The notes under the pieces: generated by a model
Databases searched by the model: none
The model's input: only the letters and a program-made list of their open reading frames with translations
Told to the model about the DNA's origin: nothing
DNA from: JANXDG01 sp964521665
GTDB taxonomy: Bacteria; Elusimicrobiota; Endomicrobiia; DTEH01
Assembly: GCA_964521665.1 (NCBI GenBank)
Contig: CAZFSG010000008.1
Coordinates: 1-43,365, forward strand
DNA: 43,365 bases
Reading direction: 5' to 3'
Program-made: the position numbers and the translations under genes
Shown here: piece by piece, positions 7,149 through 16,641 of the stretch
Position numbering within the stretch: the stretch's first letter is position 1
Layout: the number at the start of each line of letters is the position of its first letter

Positions 7149-8406
7149 TTAGCATTTTTATAATTTTGTTATACATTTCTTTTGTTGTTGAAATTTTCAA
7201 ATTTAATAGGTCATGATTTACATTATAAGAAATTATTTTACAATGTTTGTAAATAAAATTTAGAATGTCATAATTTGTTGTAGAAGGAAGTTTTATTGTT
7301 TTAACAATCTTTGTTTTGTTAATAAAGTTAGATATTTTTTTAAGTAAATTGTCGATACCAAATGATGTTTTTGCTGAAATAACAACTTTTGTTTTTTCAT
7401 TACTAAATTTTTTAATATATATTTTTTGCAAATTTTCATCTAACAGGTCAATTTTGTTATAAACTTTTATTCGGGGAATGTTATCCGCACCAAGTTGTTG
7501 CAAAATTTTTTGTACTAATTGTTCTTTTCTAACAATATCTTCATCTGTTATATCAATAACTTCCAACAATAACGAAGCATCTTTTACTATCTCCAAAGTT
7601 GATTTAAAACTTTCTACTAAATGATGAGGAAGTTTATCTATAAACCCAACAGTGTCTACAATTAAAAACTCTTCTTTAGTAGGTAAAACTACTTTTCGTA
7701 TCAATGGATCTAAAGTAGCAAAAAGTTTATCATCAGTATACGCATGCGAAGATTTAAGTAAAGTGTTAAACAATGTTGATTTTCCAGTATTTGTGTATCC
7801 TACTAACGCTATTAAAGGAATATTAGTTTCTGTCCTCCATTTTTTTTGTTCTTGTCGTGCAATAACAACTTTCTTAAGTTCTTCTTTAATTTTTTCAATA
7901 CGTTGCATAATTTTACGTCTGTCATATTCAAGTTTTGTTTCTCCAGGACCTCTAGTACCTATACCACCAACTTGGTTATCCATATAGATACCTTTTTGTG
8001 TGAGCCGTGGCAACATATATTGAAGTTGAGCAAGTTCTACTTGTAGTTTTGCTTCTTTAGTATGGGCACGTTGCGCAAAAATGTCAAGAATTAATCTTGT
8101 CCTGTCAACAATTTTTGCAGAAATTATTTTTTCTAAATTTTTAATTTGTGCAGGAGTAAGTTCGTTGTCGAAAACTAAGGTATGTATTTTATTTTGGACA
8201 ATAAAATTACCGATTTCTTCTGCTTTACCTTTACCTATGTAATAAGCAGGATCAATTTTATCTCTTTTAACTAAAAAAGATTTAACAACAACACCGTTTG
8301 CAGTTGATACTAAACTCATAAGTTCTTGTAACGATTTAAGTTCTTCTTTTATTGCTTTTTTACCATTTGATTTTAACACAGTGCCTACTACAACTACTTT
8401 TTCCAT
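7123..8406 (-). CDS. hflX: ribosome-associated GTPase HflX
   Basis: A 427-residue GTPase. The N-terminal HflX domain ends in the characteristic GGIGTRGPGETKLE motif and a coiled-coil linker. It is followed by the G domain, with P-loop GYTNTGKS near residue 203, switch region DTVGFI and NKxD motif YNKID. HflX is known in other bacteria to bind and split stalled ribosomes after heat shock. It lies between miaA and pgsA; miaA-hflX adjacency is widespread. The C-terminal 70 residues after the G domain are Lys/Asn-rich and weakly conserved. Confidence 0.96.
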   Translation of the reverse strand: MEKVVVVGTVLKSNGKKAIKEELKSLQELMSLVSTANGVVVKSFLVKRDKIDPAYYIGKGKAEEIGNFIVQNKIHTLVFDNELTPAQIKNLEKIISAKIVDRTRLILDIFAQRAHTKEAKLQVELAQLQYMLPRLTQKGIYMDNQVGGIGTRGPGETKLEYDRRKIMQRIEKIKEELKKVVIARQEQKKWRTETNIPLIALVGYTNTGKSTLFNTLLKSSHAYTDDKLFATLDPLIRKVVLPTKEEFLIVDTVGFIDKLPHHLVESFKSTLEIVKDASLLLEVIDITDEDIVRKEQLVQKILQQLGADNIPRIKVYNKIDLLDENLQKIYIKKFSNEKTKVVISAKTSFGIDNLLKKISNFINKTKIVKTIKLPSTTNYDILNFIYKHCKIISYNVNHDLLNLKISTTKEMYNKIIKMLNENIVHNS

Positions 8407-8412
8407 AACAAT

Positions 8413-9366
8413 TTAGTCTAAGAATAAATTCTTATATATTTTTTCGTAAATATAATTAACAATATCAACTATTGACATATTTTCGCAATTAATCCATTCT
8501 ATATTTTTATCTTTTTTAAACCATACCATTTGTCGTTTTATATACTCCATTGTATCTTTAACAAAATTTTTTTCTGCATCTTCTAAAGAAATTTCTTTTT
8601 TGATATATTTTATAACCCATCTGTAACCTATAGAACTAAACGCAGGCGATGTTTCTTTTACTCCTTGTGATAAAAGTTGCTTTGTTTCTTCAATTATACC
8701 TTTCTGAAACATTAATTTTGTACGTTCAGAAATTCTGTTAAACAAAATTTTTTTATCATAGTAAAGACCAAATATTATTGTATCATATGGTTTTGTTTTA
8801 GGATTTTCAGAAACAACTTGTGTAAATGGTTTCCCAGTCTGTAGAATAATTTCTAACGATCGTATGATTCTTTGTATATTATTCGGATGTATTTCTTTGG
8901 CACGTTGTGGATCTAAAGAATTAAGCATTGTGTAAAGATAGTTTTTACCATATAAACTTACAAGCTGGGATAGATAATTTCTTATTTCTTCATTTCTCTT
9001 CGGTAAAACAGAAATACCTTTAGTGATTGTATTTATATATAGCCCCGTACCACCAACAATAAAAGGTATTTTATTCTTTGACCAAATCTTAGATATTAAC
9101 AAAGAAGCGTCGTTATAAAATCTGCCTGCATCATAACAAAGTTCTGGTTCAAGAAAGTCAACTAAATGATACGGTACATCTTTATATATATACTCGCCAT
9201 TTTCCCATCTACCAATTGGTTTATTTGTGCCTATTGATAAATATTTATATACTTGACGAGAATCTGCTGATATTATCTCTGAAGGTATTTTATGACATAG
9301 TTCAACACCAACTTCTGTCTTCCCAGAACCAGTTGGCCCTACAATAAGAACAACTTTTTTGTTCAT
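8413..9366 (-). CDS. miaA: tRNA dimethylallyltransferase
   Basis: MiaA adds a dimethylallyl group to N6 of A37 in tRNAs that read UNN codons. MiaB, encoded upstream in the same run, then methylthiolates this base. The 317-residue protein has P-loop GPTGSGKT (residues 10-17), the SADSRQVYKYLSIGTNKP substrate segment, DFLEP, and VGGTGLYI. Its ATG overlaps the mutL stop by 4 bases, a sign of translational coupling. The length is as expected and nothing is missing. Confidence 0.97.
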   Translation of the reverse strand: MNKKVVLIVGPTGSGKTEVGVELCHKIPSEIISADSRQVYKYLSIGTNKPIGRWENGEYIYKDVPYHLVDFLEPELCYDAGRFYNDASLLISKIWSKNKIPFIVGGTGLYINTITKGISVLPKRNEEIRNYLSQLVSLYGKNYLYTMLNSLDPQRAKEIHPNNIQRIIRSLEIILQTGKPFTQVVSENPKTKPYDTIIFGLYYDKKILFNRISERTKLMFQKGIIEETKQLLSQGVKETSPAFSSIGYRWVIKYIKKEISLEDAEKNFVKDTMEYIKRQMVWFKKDKNIEWINCENMSIVDIVNYIYEKIYKNLFLD

Positions 9367-11099
9367 TTACGTCGTAAAAAAAGTTTCTCAATTTTCTCTA
9401 TCTCAAGTTTAATTATTGTAGGTCTTCCGTGAGGACAAAAAAATGGTTGTTCACAATTAACTAAATCTGATAATAAATTGTTAACATCTGTAATTGTTAA
9501 CAGTTCATTTGCTTTTATTGCAGCACGACACGCACTACGAACAATTTTTTCTTTTGGTGTAACATTGTCAATTTCATTTTTAATATCATCAACAAAATTT
9601 TCTATAAATCTTAAAATAAAATCTTTAACATCTTGCACATTAAACAATGACGGTATACTATTAAACCCTATTGAACTTACTCCCGTAATTGTTATTTCAA
9701 ATCCCATGCTGTTTAACAAGTCTATATATGGTTTTATTGATTCAAAATCAGAAGTTTTTAACTCAATATTTAATGGGATTAACAACTTTTGTACAGGCAT
9801 AGTTTTTGATTTCATAAACTTCTCAAACAATACACGTTCACTTGCTGCATGTTGGTCTATCAACACCATACCTTCTTGCGTTTCAAACAACAAATATGTT
9901 CTGTGTAGTTGACCTAAATATACATAATTTTGTAATCCAAGTTTTTCATAACTTAAAAAAGTAGGTTCTTGTTTCAGTTTTAATTCCTGTTGTTGCTGCT
10001 GAAATATAAATGATTGTTTTTCTAACGAAGGTAATTTTATCTTTTCTTCTTGTTTTGATAAAATATTTGAATTCTGCGTTATATTTATATCTATTTTTTG
10101 CTGTTTTATATAATAATCTTTTACTACTTTTTTAAGCAAATTTTTTAATATCTCATATATAAAATCTTCATCTTTGAACTTTATTACACGTTTTGTTGGA
10201 TGAACATTTACATCAATAAACTCATATGGTACATTAATAAAAATAATACCAACTGGATGCCTTCCAGTAGGTAATGCGTCTCTATATGCATCGTATAACG
10301 CTTGAGATAAAATTCTTGATGCTATAGGCCTTTTGTTGACATAAAACATTTGTAAGGATTTGTTAACTTGACTGAACTCAACCGGTGTTATAAATCCATA
10401 AATAAAAAACTTGTCTTGATTATGTTCAAAATATATCAAGTTGTTAACAACATCTTTTTTTATCACGTCTTTTAACCTATCAATAAGATTATTTTTTACA
10501 TCTGTTGAAAAAACAAGTTCGTTGTCTGAATAAAGCTTAAACGAGATGTTAGGATATGCTATTGCATATTCTTCTATAGTACGAATAATATGTATCTTTT
10601 CTGTATAATCAGATTTTAAGAACTTAAGTCGTGCTGGTGTGTTATAAAACAAATCTTTAACTTCAACACTTGTCCCTTTATTAGCTGAACATTCTTTTAC
10701 AGATATTATTTCTCCTCCATGAACAACAATTTGGTGACCAATAGATTCTTCTTCAATTCTTGAAACAATGGTAAGCTTTGAAACATTTGCAATAGAAGCC
10801 AATGCTTCTCCACGAAAACCTAATGTTGATAAGTTATATATATCTTCAAACTTTTCAATTTTACTTGTGGTATGAGGTTTAACAGCTAACAACAAATCTT
10901 CTTTTGACATTCCTGAACCATTATCTGTTACACGAATAAGTTTTCTTCCTGAAGAAATAATTTCTATTATTATTTCAGTAGCAGAAGCATCAATACTGTT
11001 TTCTATAAGTTCTTTTGCAACATTTGACGGGCGTTCTACAACTTCGCCTGCAGCAATACGGGTATAAATTTCGGGTGGTAAAACTTTAATTTTGTTCAT
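9363..11099 (-). CDS. mutL: DNA mismatch repair protein MutL (endonuclease type)
   Basis: A 578-residue MutL. The N-terminal GHKL ATPase has GEVVERPSNVAKELIENSIDA, DNGSGM and STLGFRGEALASI. A glutamine-rich linker (near residues 350-390) leads to the C-terminal dimerisation and nuclease domain. The endonuclease motif DQHA-x2-E-x4-E is intact (DQHAASERVLFE), and the accompanying ACRAAIKAN and CPHGRP motifs are present. This MutL therefore probably nicks DNA itself and does not need MutH. It overlaps both pilZ (4 bases) and miaA (4 bases). Confidence 0.96.
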   Translation of the reverse strand: MNKIKVLPPEIYTRIAAGEVVERPSNVAKELIENSIDASATEIIIEIISSGRKLIRVTDNGSGMSKEDLLLAVKPHTTSKIEKFEDIYNLSTLGFRGEALASIANVSKLTIVSRIEEESIGHQIVVHGGEIISVKECSANKGTSVEVKDLFYNTPARLKFLKSDYTEKIHIIRTIEEYAIAYPNISFKLYSDNELVFSTDVKNNLIDRLKDVIKKDVVNNLIYFEHNQDKFFIYGFITPVEFSQVNKSLQMFYVNKRPIASRILSQALYDAYRDALPTGRHPVGIIFINVPYEFIDVNVHPTKRVIKFKDEDFIYEILKNLLKKVVKDYYIKQQKIDINITQNSNILSKQEEKIKLPSLEKQSFIFQQQQQELKLKQEPTFLSYEKLGLQNYVYLGQLHRTYLLFETQEGMVLIDQHAASERVLFEKFMKSKTMPVQKLLIPLNIELKTSDFESIKPYIDLLNSMGFEITITGVSSIGFNSIPSLFNVQDVKDFILRFIENFVDDIKNEIDNVTPKEKIVRSACRAAIKANELLTITDVNNLLSDLVNCEQPFFCPHGRPTIIKLEIEKIEKLFLRRK

Positions 11100-11473
11100 A
11101 AATAAAAATCTTCCATTAAATGTTGGTCAACATAATTTGATATTTGTTCAAAATCTTTTTTTGAAATTTCTATAAATTGAAGCCCCATTCTGTATGTATT
11201 ATCCATTTGTTTTACCCAAACAACTTTTGCTTTGATGGTATCGGTCTTTATATGATGTAGAGCAATTTGTAAATTAACAATAGTATTAATTGGAATTTCT
11301 TTAAAACAAAGTATTCCAATGCCTCCAGCAGAAATGTCTAATAGTATTCCAGGAATAGCTAGATTTCTCTCATCAATTTGTAACTGAATAGGGACTGCAA
11401 GATGGAAGACTTTTAGTCGTTTATATTTTCGTCGTTGTGGTCCTGTATATTTTGTTCTATTATTTTTTTCCAT
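11096..11473 (-). CDS. PilZ domain protein
   Basis: A 125-residue single-domain protein. It carries the two c-di-GMP binding signatures of PilZ domains: an arginine-rich RRKYKR segment (residues about 15-20) and DISAGGIG (residues about 45-52). PilZ domains bind c-di-GMP through these motifs and change the activity of partner proteins. It sits between mutS and mutL, overlapping the mutS 3' end by 61 bases and the mutL start by 4. The arginine motif begins about 45 bases after the ATG, close to the mutS stop, so the 61-base overlap cannot be shortened by much. Its role in this operon is unknown. Confidence 0.88.
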   Translation of the reverse strand: MEKNNRTKYTGPQRRKYKRLKVFHLAVPIQLQIDERNLAIPGILLDISAGGIGILCFKEIPINTIVNLQIALHHIKTDTIKAKVVWVKQMDNTYRMGLQFIEISKKDFEQISNYVDQHLMEDFYL

Positions 11474-14115
11474 TGTACTAACAAATTAAACGCGTCTAAC
11501 GGAGATAATTTATTTATATCAATTTTCTTAAGGATTACCAATAGTTCGTTTAAAAAGTTTTTTTCTTGTTCTGTTTGTTTTGTTTGTATCAACTCCAGTT
11601 GGACACTTTTATATTTAGTAGCTTTATCAATATTTGATGCGGTATTAAGTAAATATTTTAGCAACACATTTGCTCTGTTAACAACATCTTGTGGTATACC
11701 AGCAAGTTTTGCAACATGTATTCCATAAGATTTGTCAGAACAGCCAGGCAAAACTTTGTATAAAAAAACAATTTCGTCTTTATATTCTTTTACAGCAACA
11801 TTAAAATTTTTTATTCCGCTATATTTTTGTTCAAGTTCAGTAAGCTCAAAATAATGTGTAGCAAACAAAGTTTTAGGACAATGTGTTTTATTAGCCCAAT
11901 TTTGTTTGTTCACAAGATATTCTATAACTGCCCAAGCAATAGAAATACCATCATATGTAGAAGTTCCACGACCAATTTCATCCAAAATTATCAAGCTTCT
12001 GTCAGTAGCATTATGTAATATATTAGCAGTTTCTTGCATTTCTACCATAAATGTTGACAACCCTTTTGCTAAATAGTCAGCAGCGCCAATACGTGCAAAA
12101 ATTTTGTCTACAACACCAATATGTGCATATTCTGCTGGAACAAAACTACCAATTTGTGCTAAAATTACACATAACGCAACTTGTCTTATATATGTAGATT
12201 TTCCTGCCATATTAGGACCTGTTAAAACTATTAGTTTTACATTGTCACCATCAAGATATACATCGTTAGGGATAAATTTTCCATAAGGCAAGATTTGTTC
12301 TACTACTGGATGACGACAAGATTTTAAGTTAATTACATAAGAGTTATCAATAAGAGGTTTTGTGTAATTATTTCTTTTTGCAACTTCTGCAAGATTGCTA
12401 AAAACATCAATCAATGCTATTTTATAGCTTATATCATACAACTGTTCTGTATATTGCGTAATTTGTTCAATAACAACATTAAACAGGTATTCTTCTAATT
12501 GCAAAATTTTTTCTTCAGCAGAAAGAATTTTGTTTTCAAACTCTTGTAATTCGGGAGTGGTGAAGCGTTCAGCATTTTTCAATGTTTGTTTTCTAATATA
12601 TTCTTTTGGCACTAATTGAAGATTAGCTTTTGTAACTTCTATATAATAACCAAACACTGATGTGTATCCAACTTTTAATGATGATATTTTTGTTTTTTGT
12701 CGTTGTTCCTCTTGATAATTTAACAACCATTCTTTAGATGAAGAATAAAAATTTCTAAGTTCATCAAGTTCTTTATTAAACCCTTGTTTAATAACCCCAC
12801 CTTTTTTAATATCTGTAGGCGCATCAGGTTCAATACTCTCTTCTATGAGTTTCACAATTTCTTGTAAGTCAGGGAAGTTTGTCAACTCAAAAAATTCATC
12901 AGGTTTTAGTACAAATTGTGTATCTATTATTTGTTGTAATAACAATTTTATTTCTGGGATTAATACGAGCGACTCTTTTAATGCAATAAGATCTTTTGGT
13001 GTAACATTTTTAGAAGTAATTCTATTTGTTATTCGTTCAATATCTGAGATATTACGAAGTTTTTCTCTAATTTTTTGTCTTTGGTTATCATCGTTATAGA
13101 ACAATTCTACAATTAACAACCTCTTGTTTATTTCTTTTACATCTTTTAACGGTTTTAATATCCAACTACGAAGCAATCTTGCACCTTGTGGTGTTTGTGT
13201 TTTATCAATGATATCAAACAAAGTATTTTTTTGTGTCCTATCATAAAGGTTCTCTATTAACTCTAAATTTCTGATACAGCTGCTGTCCATAAACATATAA
13301 TCGTCTAAATTATAAAATTTTATACTTTTAAGTTTCGGTATTAATTTTTTTTGTGTTCTGTTTATATACTCTAACAATCCACCAATTGAAGATAACAATA
13401 CACTGTGTTGTGTAATATTTAATCCAAAAGTTTCAACAGAATAAATTTTGTAATAATGTTTAATTTTTTCTTCTGCTGTCAAAACATCAAAATACCAATC
13501 TTCTATAAATTCTATATGGACATCCTTGTATTGTTTAACAACTTTAACAATTTCTTCTTTTTGTGATTCTTTTGCTACAATTTCTGATGGTGAAATTCTA
13601 ACAAGTTCATCAACAAGTTTTGAAAAATTTTTGTCTTCAAATTGTGTAACTAAAAAATCGCCTGTAGAAATATCAACATTTGCAAGACCAATACAAAATT
13701 TGTCTTTCACAGAAATAAAACTTATGGAAGATAAAAAATTATTTTTTTTAGCATCAAGAAGGTTTTCTTCAACAATAGTTCCCGGTGTTATAACTCTTAC
13801 AACTTCTCTTTTAACCACACCTTTTGCAAGTTTTGGATCTTCAACTTGTTCACATATAGCAACTTTGAAGCCGTTATTAAGAAGTTTTGCAATATAGTTA
13901 TTTACACTATGATATGGTACACCACACATTGGTACTCCTTGTCTCTTTGTTAAAACAACACCTAATATAGGTGAAGATTTTATTGCATCTTCGCCAAACA
14001 TTTCATAAAAATCGCCTAAACGAAACATTAATATACAATCTTTATATTGTTGTTTAATTTGCTGGTATTGTTTCATTAAAGGTGTAAGGTTAACTTCTGG
14101 GAAGAGTTCTTTCAT
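11413..14115 (-). CDS. mutS: DNA mismatch repair protein MutS
   Basis: A 900-residue MutS1-type protein. The N-terminal mismatch-recognition domain has GDFYEMF, the Phe-x-Glu that wedges into the mismatch. The connector, lever and clamp regions follow. The C-terminal ATPase has Walker A GPNMAGKST, DEIGRGTSTYDG and the FATHYFELT segment. A helical tail follows, slightly longer than usual. It heads the repair block mutS-pilZ-mutL and starts 9 bases after miaB. The family call is certain. Confidence 0.98.
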   Translation of the reverse strand: MKELFPEVNLTPLMKQYQQIKQQYKDCILMFRLGDFYEMFGEDAIKSSPILGVVLTKRQGVPMCGVPYHSVNNYIAKLLNNGFKVAICEQVEDPKLAKGVVKREVVRVITPGTIVEENLLDAKKNNFLSSISFISVKDKFCIGLANVDISTGDFLVTQFEDKNFSKLVDELVRISPSEIVAKESQKEEIVKVVKQYKDVHIEFIEDWYFDVLTAEEKIKHYYKIYSVETFGLNITQHSVLLSSIGGLLEYINRTQKKLIPKLKSIKFYNLDDYMFMDSSCIRNLELIENLYDRTQKNTLFDIIDKTQTPQGARLLRSWILKPLKDVKEINKRLLIVELFYNDDNQRQKIREKLRNISDIERITNRITSKNVTPKDLIALKESLVLIPEIKLLLQQIIDTQFVLKPDEFFELTNFPDLQEIVKLIEESIEPDAPTDIKKGGVIKQGFNKELDELRNFYSSSKEWLLNYQEEQRQKTKISSLKVGYTSVFGYYIEVTKANLQLVPKEYIRKQTLKNAERFTTPELQEFENKILSAEEKILQLEEYLFNVVIEQITQYTEQLYDISYKIALIDVFSNLAEVAKRNNYTKPLIDNSYVINLKSCRHPVVEQILPYGKFIPNDVYLDGDNVKLIVLTGPNMAGKSTYIRQVALCVILAQIGSFVPAEYAHIGVVDKIFARIGAADYLAKGLSTFMVEMQETANILHNATDRSLIILDEIGRGTSTYDGISIAWAVIEYLVNKQNWANKTHCPKTLFATHYFELTELEQKYSGIKNFNVAVKEYKDEIVFLYKVLPGCSDKSYGIHVAKLAGIPQDVVNRANVLLKYLLNTASNIDKATKYKSVQLELIQTKQTEQEKNFLNELLVILKKIDINKLSPLDAFNLLVQWKKIIEQNIQDHNDENIND

Positions 14116-14124
14116 ATTTTTATA

Positions 14125-15426
14125 TCAATTTTGTAATTCGCCAATTAAAGTATGAAGTTTAACATCTTTTATTTTTGTTTTTATAAAACTACCTATTATT
14201 CCATTTTTGTTTGTATAAATTTCAACAGTTTTATTATCCAATGTTTTCCCAATATAAAATTTTTTCCCATTTTTTTCATTTTGTGATATTACCAAAACTT
14301 CTAACTCTTTATTGATATATTTTTTATTTTTTTGTGAAGCAATAGTATCACATAAGGATAAAAGTTCATAATGTCTTTTTTCTTTTATTTCTTTAGGAAC
14401 GTTGTCTGGCAATAAAGCAGCTTTTGTTCCTTCCCTTGGTGAATATTTAAATACAAATGCTGCGTCAAATTGTATTTCTTTGGCAGCAAGTATTGTTTGT
14501 TGGAAATCTTCTTCAGTTTCATTAGGGAACCCTACAATAAAATCTGTAGTAATAGATATATCTGGTATTTCAGAACGTATCATTTCTACTATTTGTTTAT
14601 ATTTTTCTATTGTATACTTTCTGTTCATTAGTTCTAAAATTTTGTTAGAACCTGACTGTAGCGGAAGATGAATGTGACGTGAAATATTTTTATACAACTT
14701 TATCATTTTTATAATATCGTAAGTCATATCTTTAGGATGATTTGTAAGGAAACGCACCCAGTATTTTTTAGATGTGTCCCAAACTGCAACTTTTTCTAAC
14801 AATTTTGCAAAATTAACTTCAGTATTTCCTTCTATATAACTTTTGTATGAATTCACATTCTGTCCTATAAGAACAATTTCTTTTACCCCTTTATCCAATA
14901 ATGATTTGATTTCATTTAAAATATCGTTAACATCACGAGAAACCTCTTTACCTCTTACATAAGGAACTATACAATATGAACAAAAATTGTTACAACCTTT
15001 CATTATAGGAACAAAACAACTTGTTTTGTTAAAAACATTTATATGAAGTTGAGGATAAAAATTTTGTAGACCAAGTTCATTCTTTATTATTTCTGGTAAA
15101 TATTCATATTCAAGTGTACCTATAAACAAATCAACATATGGAAATTGTTTTTTTAACTCATTTTTTGCTTTTTGCACAAAACATCCTAAAACAATAATTT
15201 TACAATTATTTTTGGATTTTAATTTTTTTAATTGTCCGATAAACGATTTTTCTCTATCTTCAGCATGTTTTCTTACACAACATGTGTTAACAATTATAAT
15301 ATCTGCTTCATTAATATTGTCTGTTAACTTATAATTTTCATCAGAAAGTAACAGAGATGCAACATACTCAGAGTCAGCAATATTCATTTGACAACCAAAA
15401 GTTTTAAAAAATACTTTATAGCTCAT
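14125..15426 (-). CDS. miaB: tRNA-2-methylthio-N6-dimethylallyladenosine synthase
   Basis: A radical-SAM methylthiotransferase that modifies i6A37 in tRNA. The N-terminal UPF0004 domain supplies the second cluster Cys residues (FGCQMN, NTCCVRKHAEDR, LGCFVQK). The radical-SAM domain has CNNFCSYC, the CxxxCxxC site, and a TRAM-like C-terminal domain follows. I chose the ATG at 15426 (433 residues) because it gives the usual MiaB start MSYKVFFKTFGCQMN. An in-frame TTG at 15465 adds 13 residues with no family support. It shares a transcription unit with miaA, which acts just before it on the same base. Confidence 0.95.
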   Translation of the reverse strand: MSYKVFFKTFGCQMNIADSEYVASLLLSDENYKLTDNINEADIIIVNTCCVRKHAEDREKSFIGQLKKLKSKNNCKIIVLGCFVQKAKNELKKQFPYVDLFIGTLEYEYLPEIIKNELGLQNFYPQLHINVFNKTSCFVPIMKGCNNFCSYCIVPYVRGKEVSRDVNDILNEIKSLLDKGVKEIVLIGQNVNSYKSYIEGNTEVNFAKLLEKVAVWDTSKKYWVRFLTNHPKDMTYDIIKMIKLYKNISRHIHLPLQSGSNKILELMNRKYTIEKYKQIVEMIRSEIPDISITTDFIVGFPNETEEDFQQTILAAKEIQFDAAFVFKYSPREGTKAALLPDNVPKEIKEKRHYELLSLCDTIASQKNKKYINKELEVLVISQNEKNGKKFYIGKTLDNKTVEIYTNKNGIIGSFIKTKIKDVKLHTLIGELQN

Positions 15427-15473
15427 AGTATGTTTATTATTACAAAATTTTTTAGTGTAGAACAATTGTTTAG

Positions 15474-16208
15474 CTAAACATCTCTTGCTAACACAAGTCC
15501 AAAAACATTTTTTATTTTATATCCCTTTAACACTTTTGCACATTGATTAATTGTTTCTGCAGTTGTGCATACATCATCAATTATTAAAATATTTTTTCCT
15601 TTTATTATATCTTTAAATTTATGATTTACTTCAAACGCATCTTTAACATTTTCAATACGTTTTTGTTGTGAAAGTTTAAATTGTGAAACAGTATATTTTT
15701 TTCTTATTAACAAATCAGGAATAAAATTTAAATTAAAATTTTTTGATAACTTTTCTGTAAGAAGTTCTGCTTGGTTGTAGCCACGCAGAAACTTTTTTAT
15801 TTTATGCATCGGAACACAACATATAATATCAATCTTTATATTATTAAAATTTTTTTCATACCCGTTTATTAAAATTTTTTCTAAAAATGATATAAGGTAA
15901 GTTCTCTGATTATATTTAAACTCATGTATTAAAGTTTTTATTGGTTCCTTATATTCAACTACACCACGGATAAAATCAAAATATATTTTTCTGTCATGTT
16001 TTTTACAATTATAACAAAATTTTCCCCCACTATATAACGGAAGACCACATTTTTCACATACAAGACCATCAATAAATTTTATCTGCTTTATACAACTATT
16101 ACATAAAGGTTGACTACTAAAATAATCGATTGGTTTTTTACAATAAAAACATATTTTTGGAAATAAAGTATAAACAAATAACTCAAAAAATTTTTTTATA
16201 ATATTCAT
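15474..16208 (-). CDS. comF: ComF family protein (phosphoribosyltransferase-like)
   Basis: A 244-residue ComF homologue. The N-terminal third has a zinc-binding set of paired cysteines (CFYCKK, CNSC, CEKC, CYNC). The C-terminal part is a phosphoribosyltransferase-type fold with the PRPP loop ILIIDDVCTTAET and the RGYNQAELL motif. ComF is required for DNA uptake in naturally competent bacteria and contributes to replication restart in some; here only the family can be asserted. It starts the long minus-strand run and is divergent from trx, with about 100 AT-rich bases between them. Confidence 0.93.
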   Translation of the reverse strand: MNIIKKFFELFVYTLFPKICFYCKKPIDYFSSQPLCNSCIKQIKFIDGLVCEKCGLPLYSGGKFCYNCKKHDRKIYFDFIRGVVEYKEPIKTLIHEFKYNQRTYLISFLEKILINGYEKNFNNIKIDIICCVPMHKIKKFLRGYNQAELLTEKLSKNFNLNFIPDLLIRKKYTVSQFKLSQQKRIENVKDAFEVNHKFKDIIKGKNILIIDDVCTTAETINQCAKVLKGYKIKNVFGLVLARDV

Positions 16209-16223
16209 AAAACATATAAACTA

Positions 16224-16252
16224 TTGAAAAAATTTTTTGAATAAAATATTAA
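16224..16252 (+). promoter_or_regulatory. candidate sigma-70-type promoter for trx-panC
   Basis: In the divergent region between comF and trx, TTGAAA (16224-16229) is followed after exactly 17 bases by TATTAA (16247-16252). This is a good -35 and a fair -10 match. The region is extremely AT-rich, so chance matches are likely and the call is tentative. Confidence 0.3.
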
Positions 16253-16312
16253 ATAAATTAAATAAAATATTATAAATTCAACAAAATTGCAATATAAGGA
16301 GGTAAAAATTCT

Positions 16313-16636
16313 ATGGTAAAAGAACTTAATGAGACAAACTTTGCTGAAGAAGTATTGAATTCAAAAACACCTGTACTTGTAGATTTTTGGGCGGAATGGT
16401 GTGGGCCTTGTCGTATGTTAGCACCAACAATTGATGAACTTGCAAGAGAATATGATCAACAAAAAATAAAAATTTGTAAATTAAATGTAGATGAAAATCC
16501 AAAACTTGCTGCAAAATACGGTATTATGGCAATACCAACAGTTATAATTTTTAAAGATGGACAACCAGTTGAACAAATAACTGGTGTAAGAAATAAAAAA
16601 GAATATGTAAATATTATTAACAAATATATTTCATAA
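16313..16636 (+). CDS. trx: thioredoxin
   Basis: A classical 107-residue thioredoxin. The active site WCGPC has its cysteines at residues 30 and 33, the buried Asp24 precedes it (VLVDFWAEWCGPC), and the cis-proline loop is AIPTVIIF. There is no signal peptide, so it is cytoplasmic and serves as a general disulfide reductant. It has the clearest ribosome binding site in the window (AAGGAGG at 16296-16302, 10 bases before ATG). panC follows 5 bases after its stop. Its active site contrasts with the altered one in the TlpA-like protein at 17548-18066. Confidence 0.97.
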   Translation: MVKELNETNFAEEVLNSKTPVLVDFWAEWCGPCRMLAPTIDELAREYDQQKIKICKLNVDENPKLAAKYGIMAIPTVIIFKDGQPVEQITGVRNKKEYVNIINKYIS

Positions 16637-16641
16637 ACTTT

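Noticed and set aside
9950..10010. CAA/CAG-type repeat in mutL (glutamine-rich linker)
   Set aside because: A short Gln run in a linker known to vary in MutL; not notable in itself.
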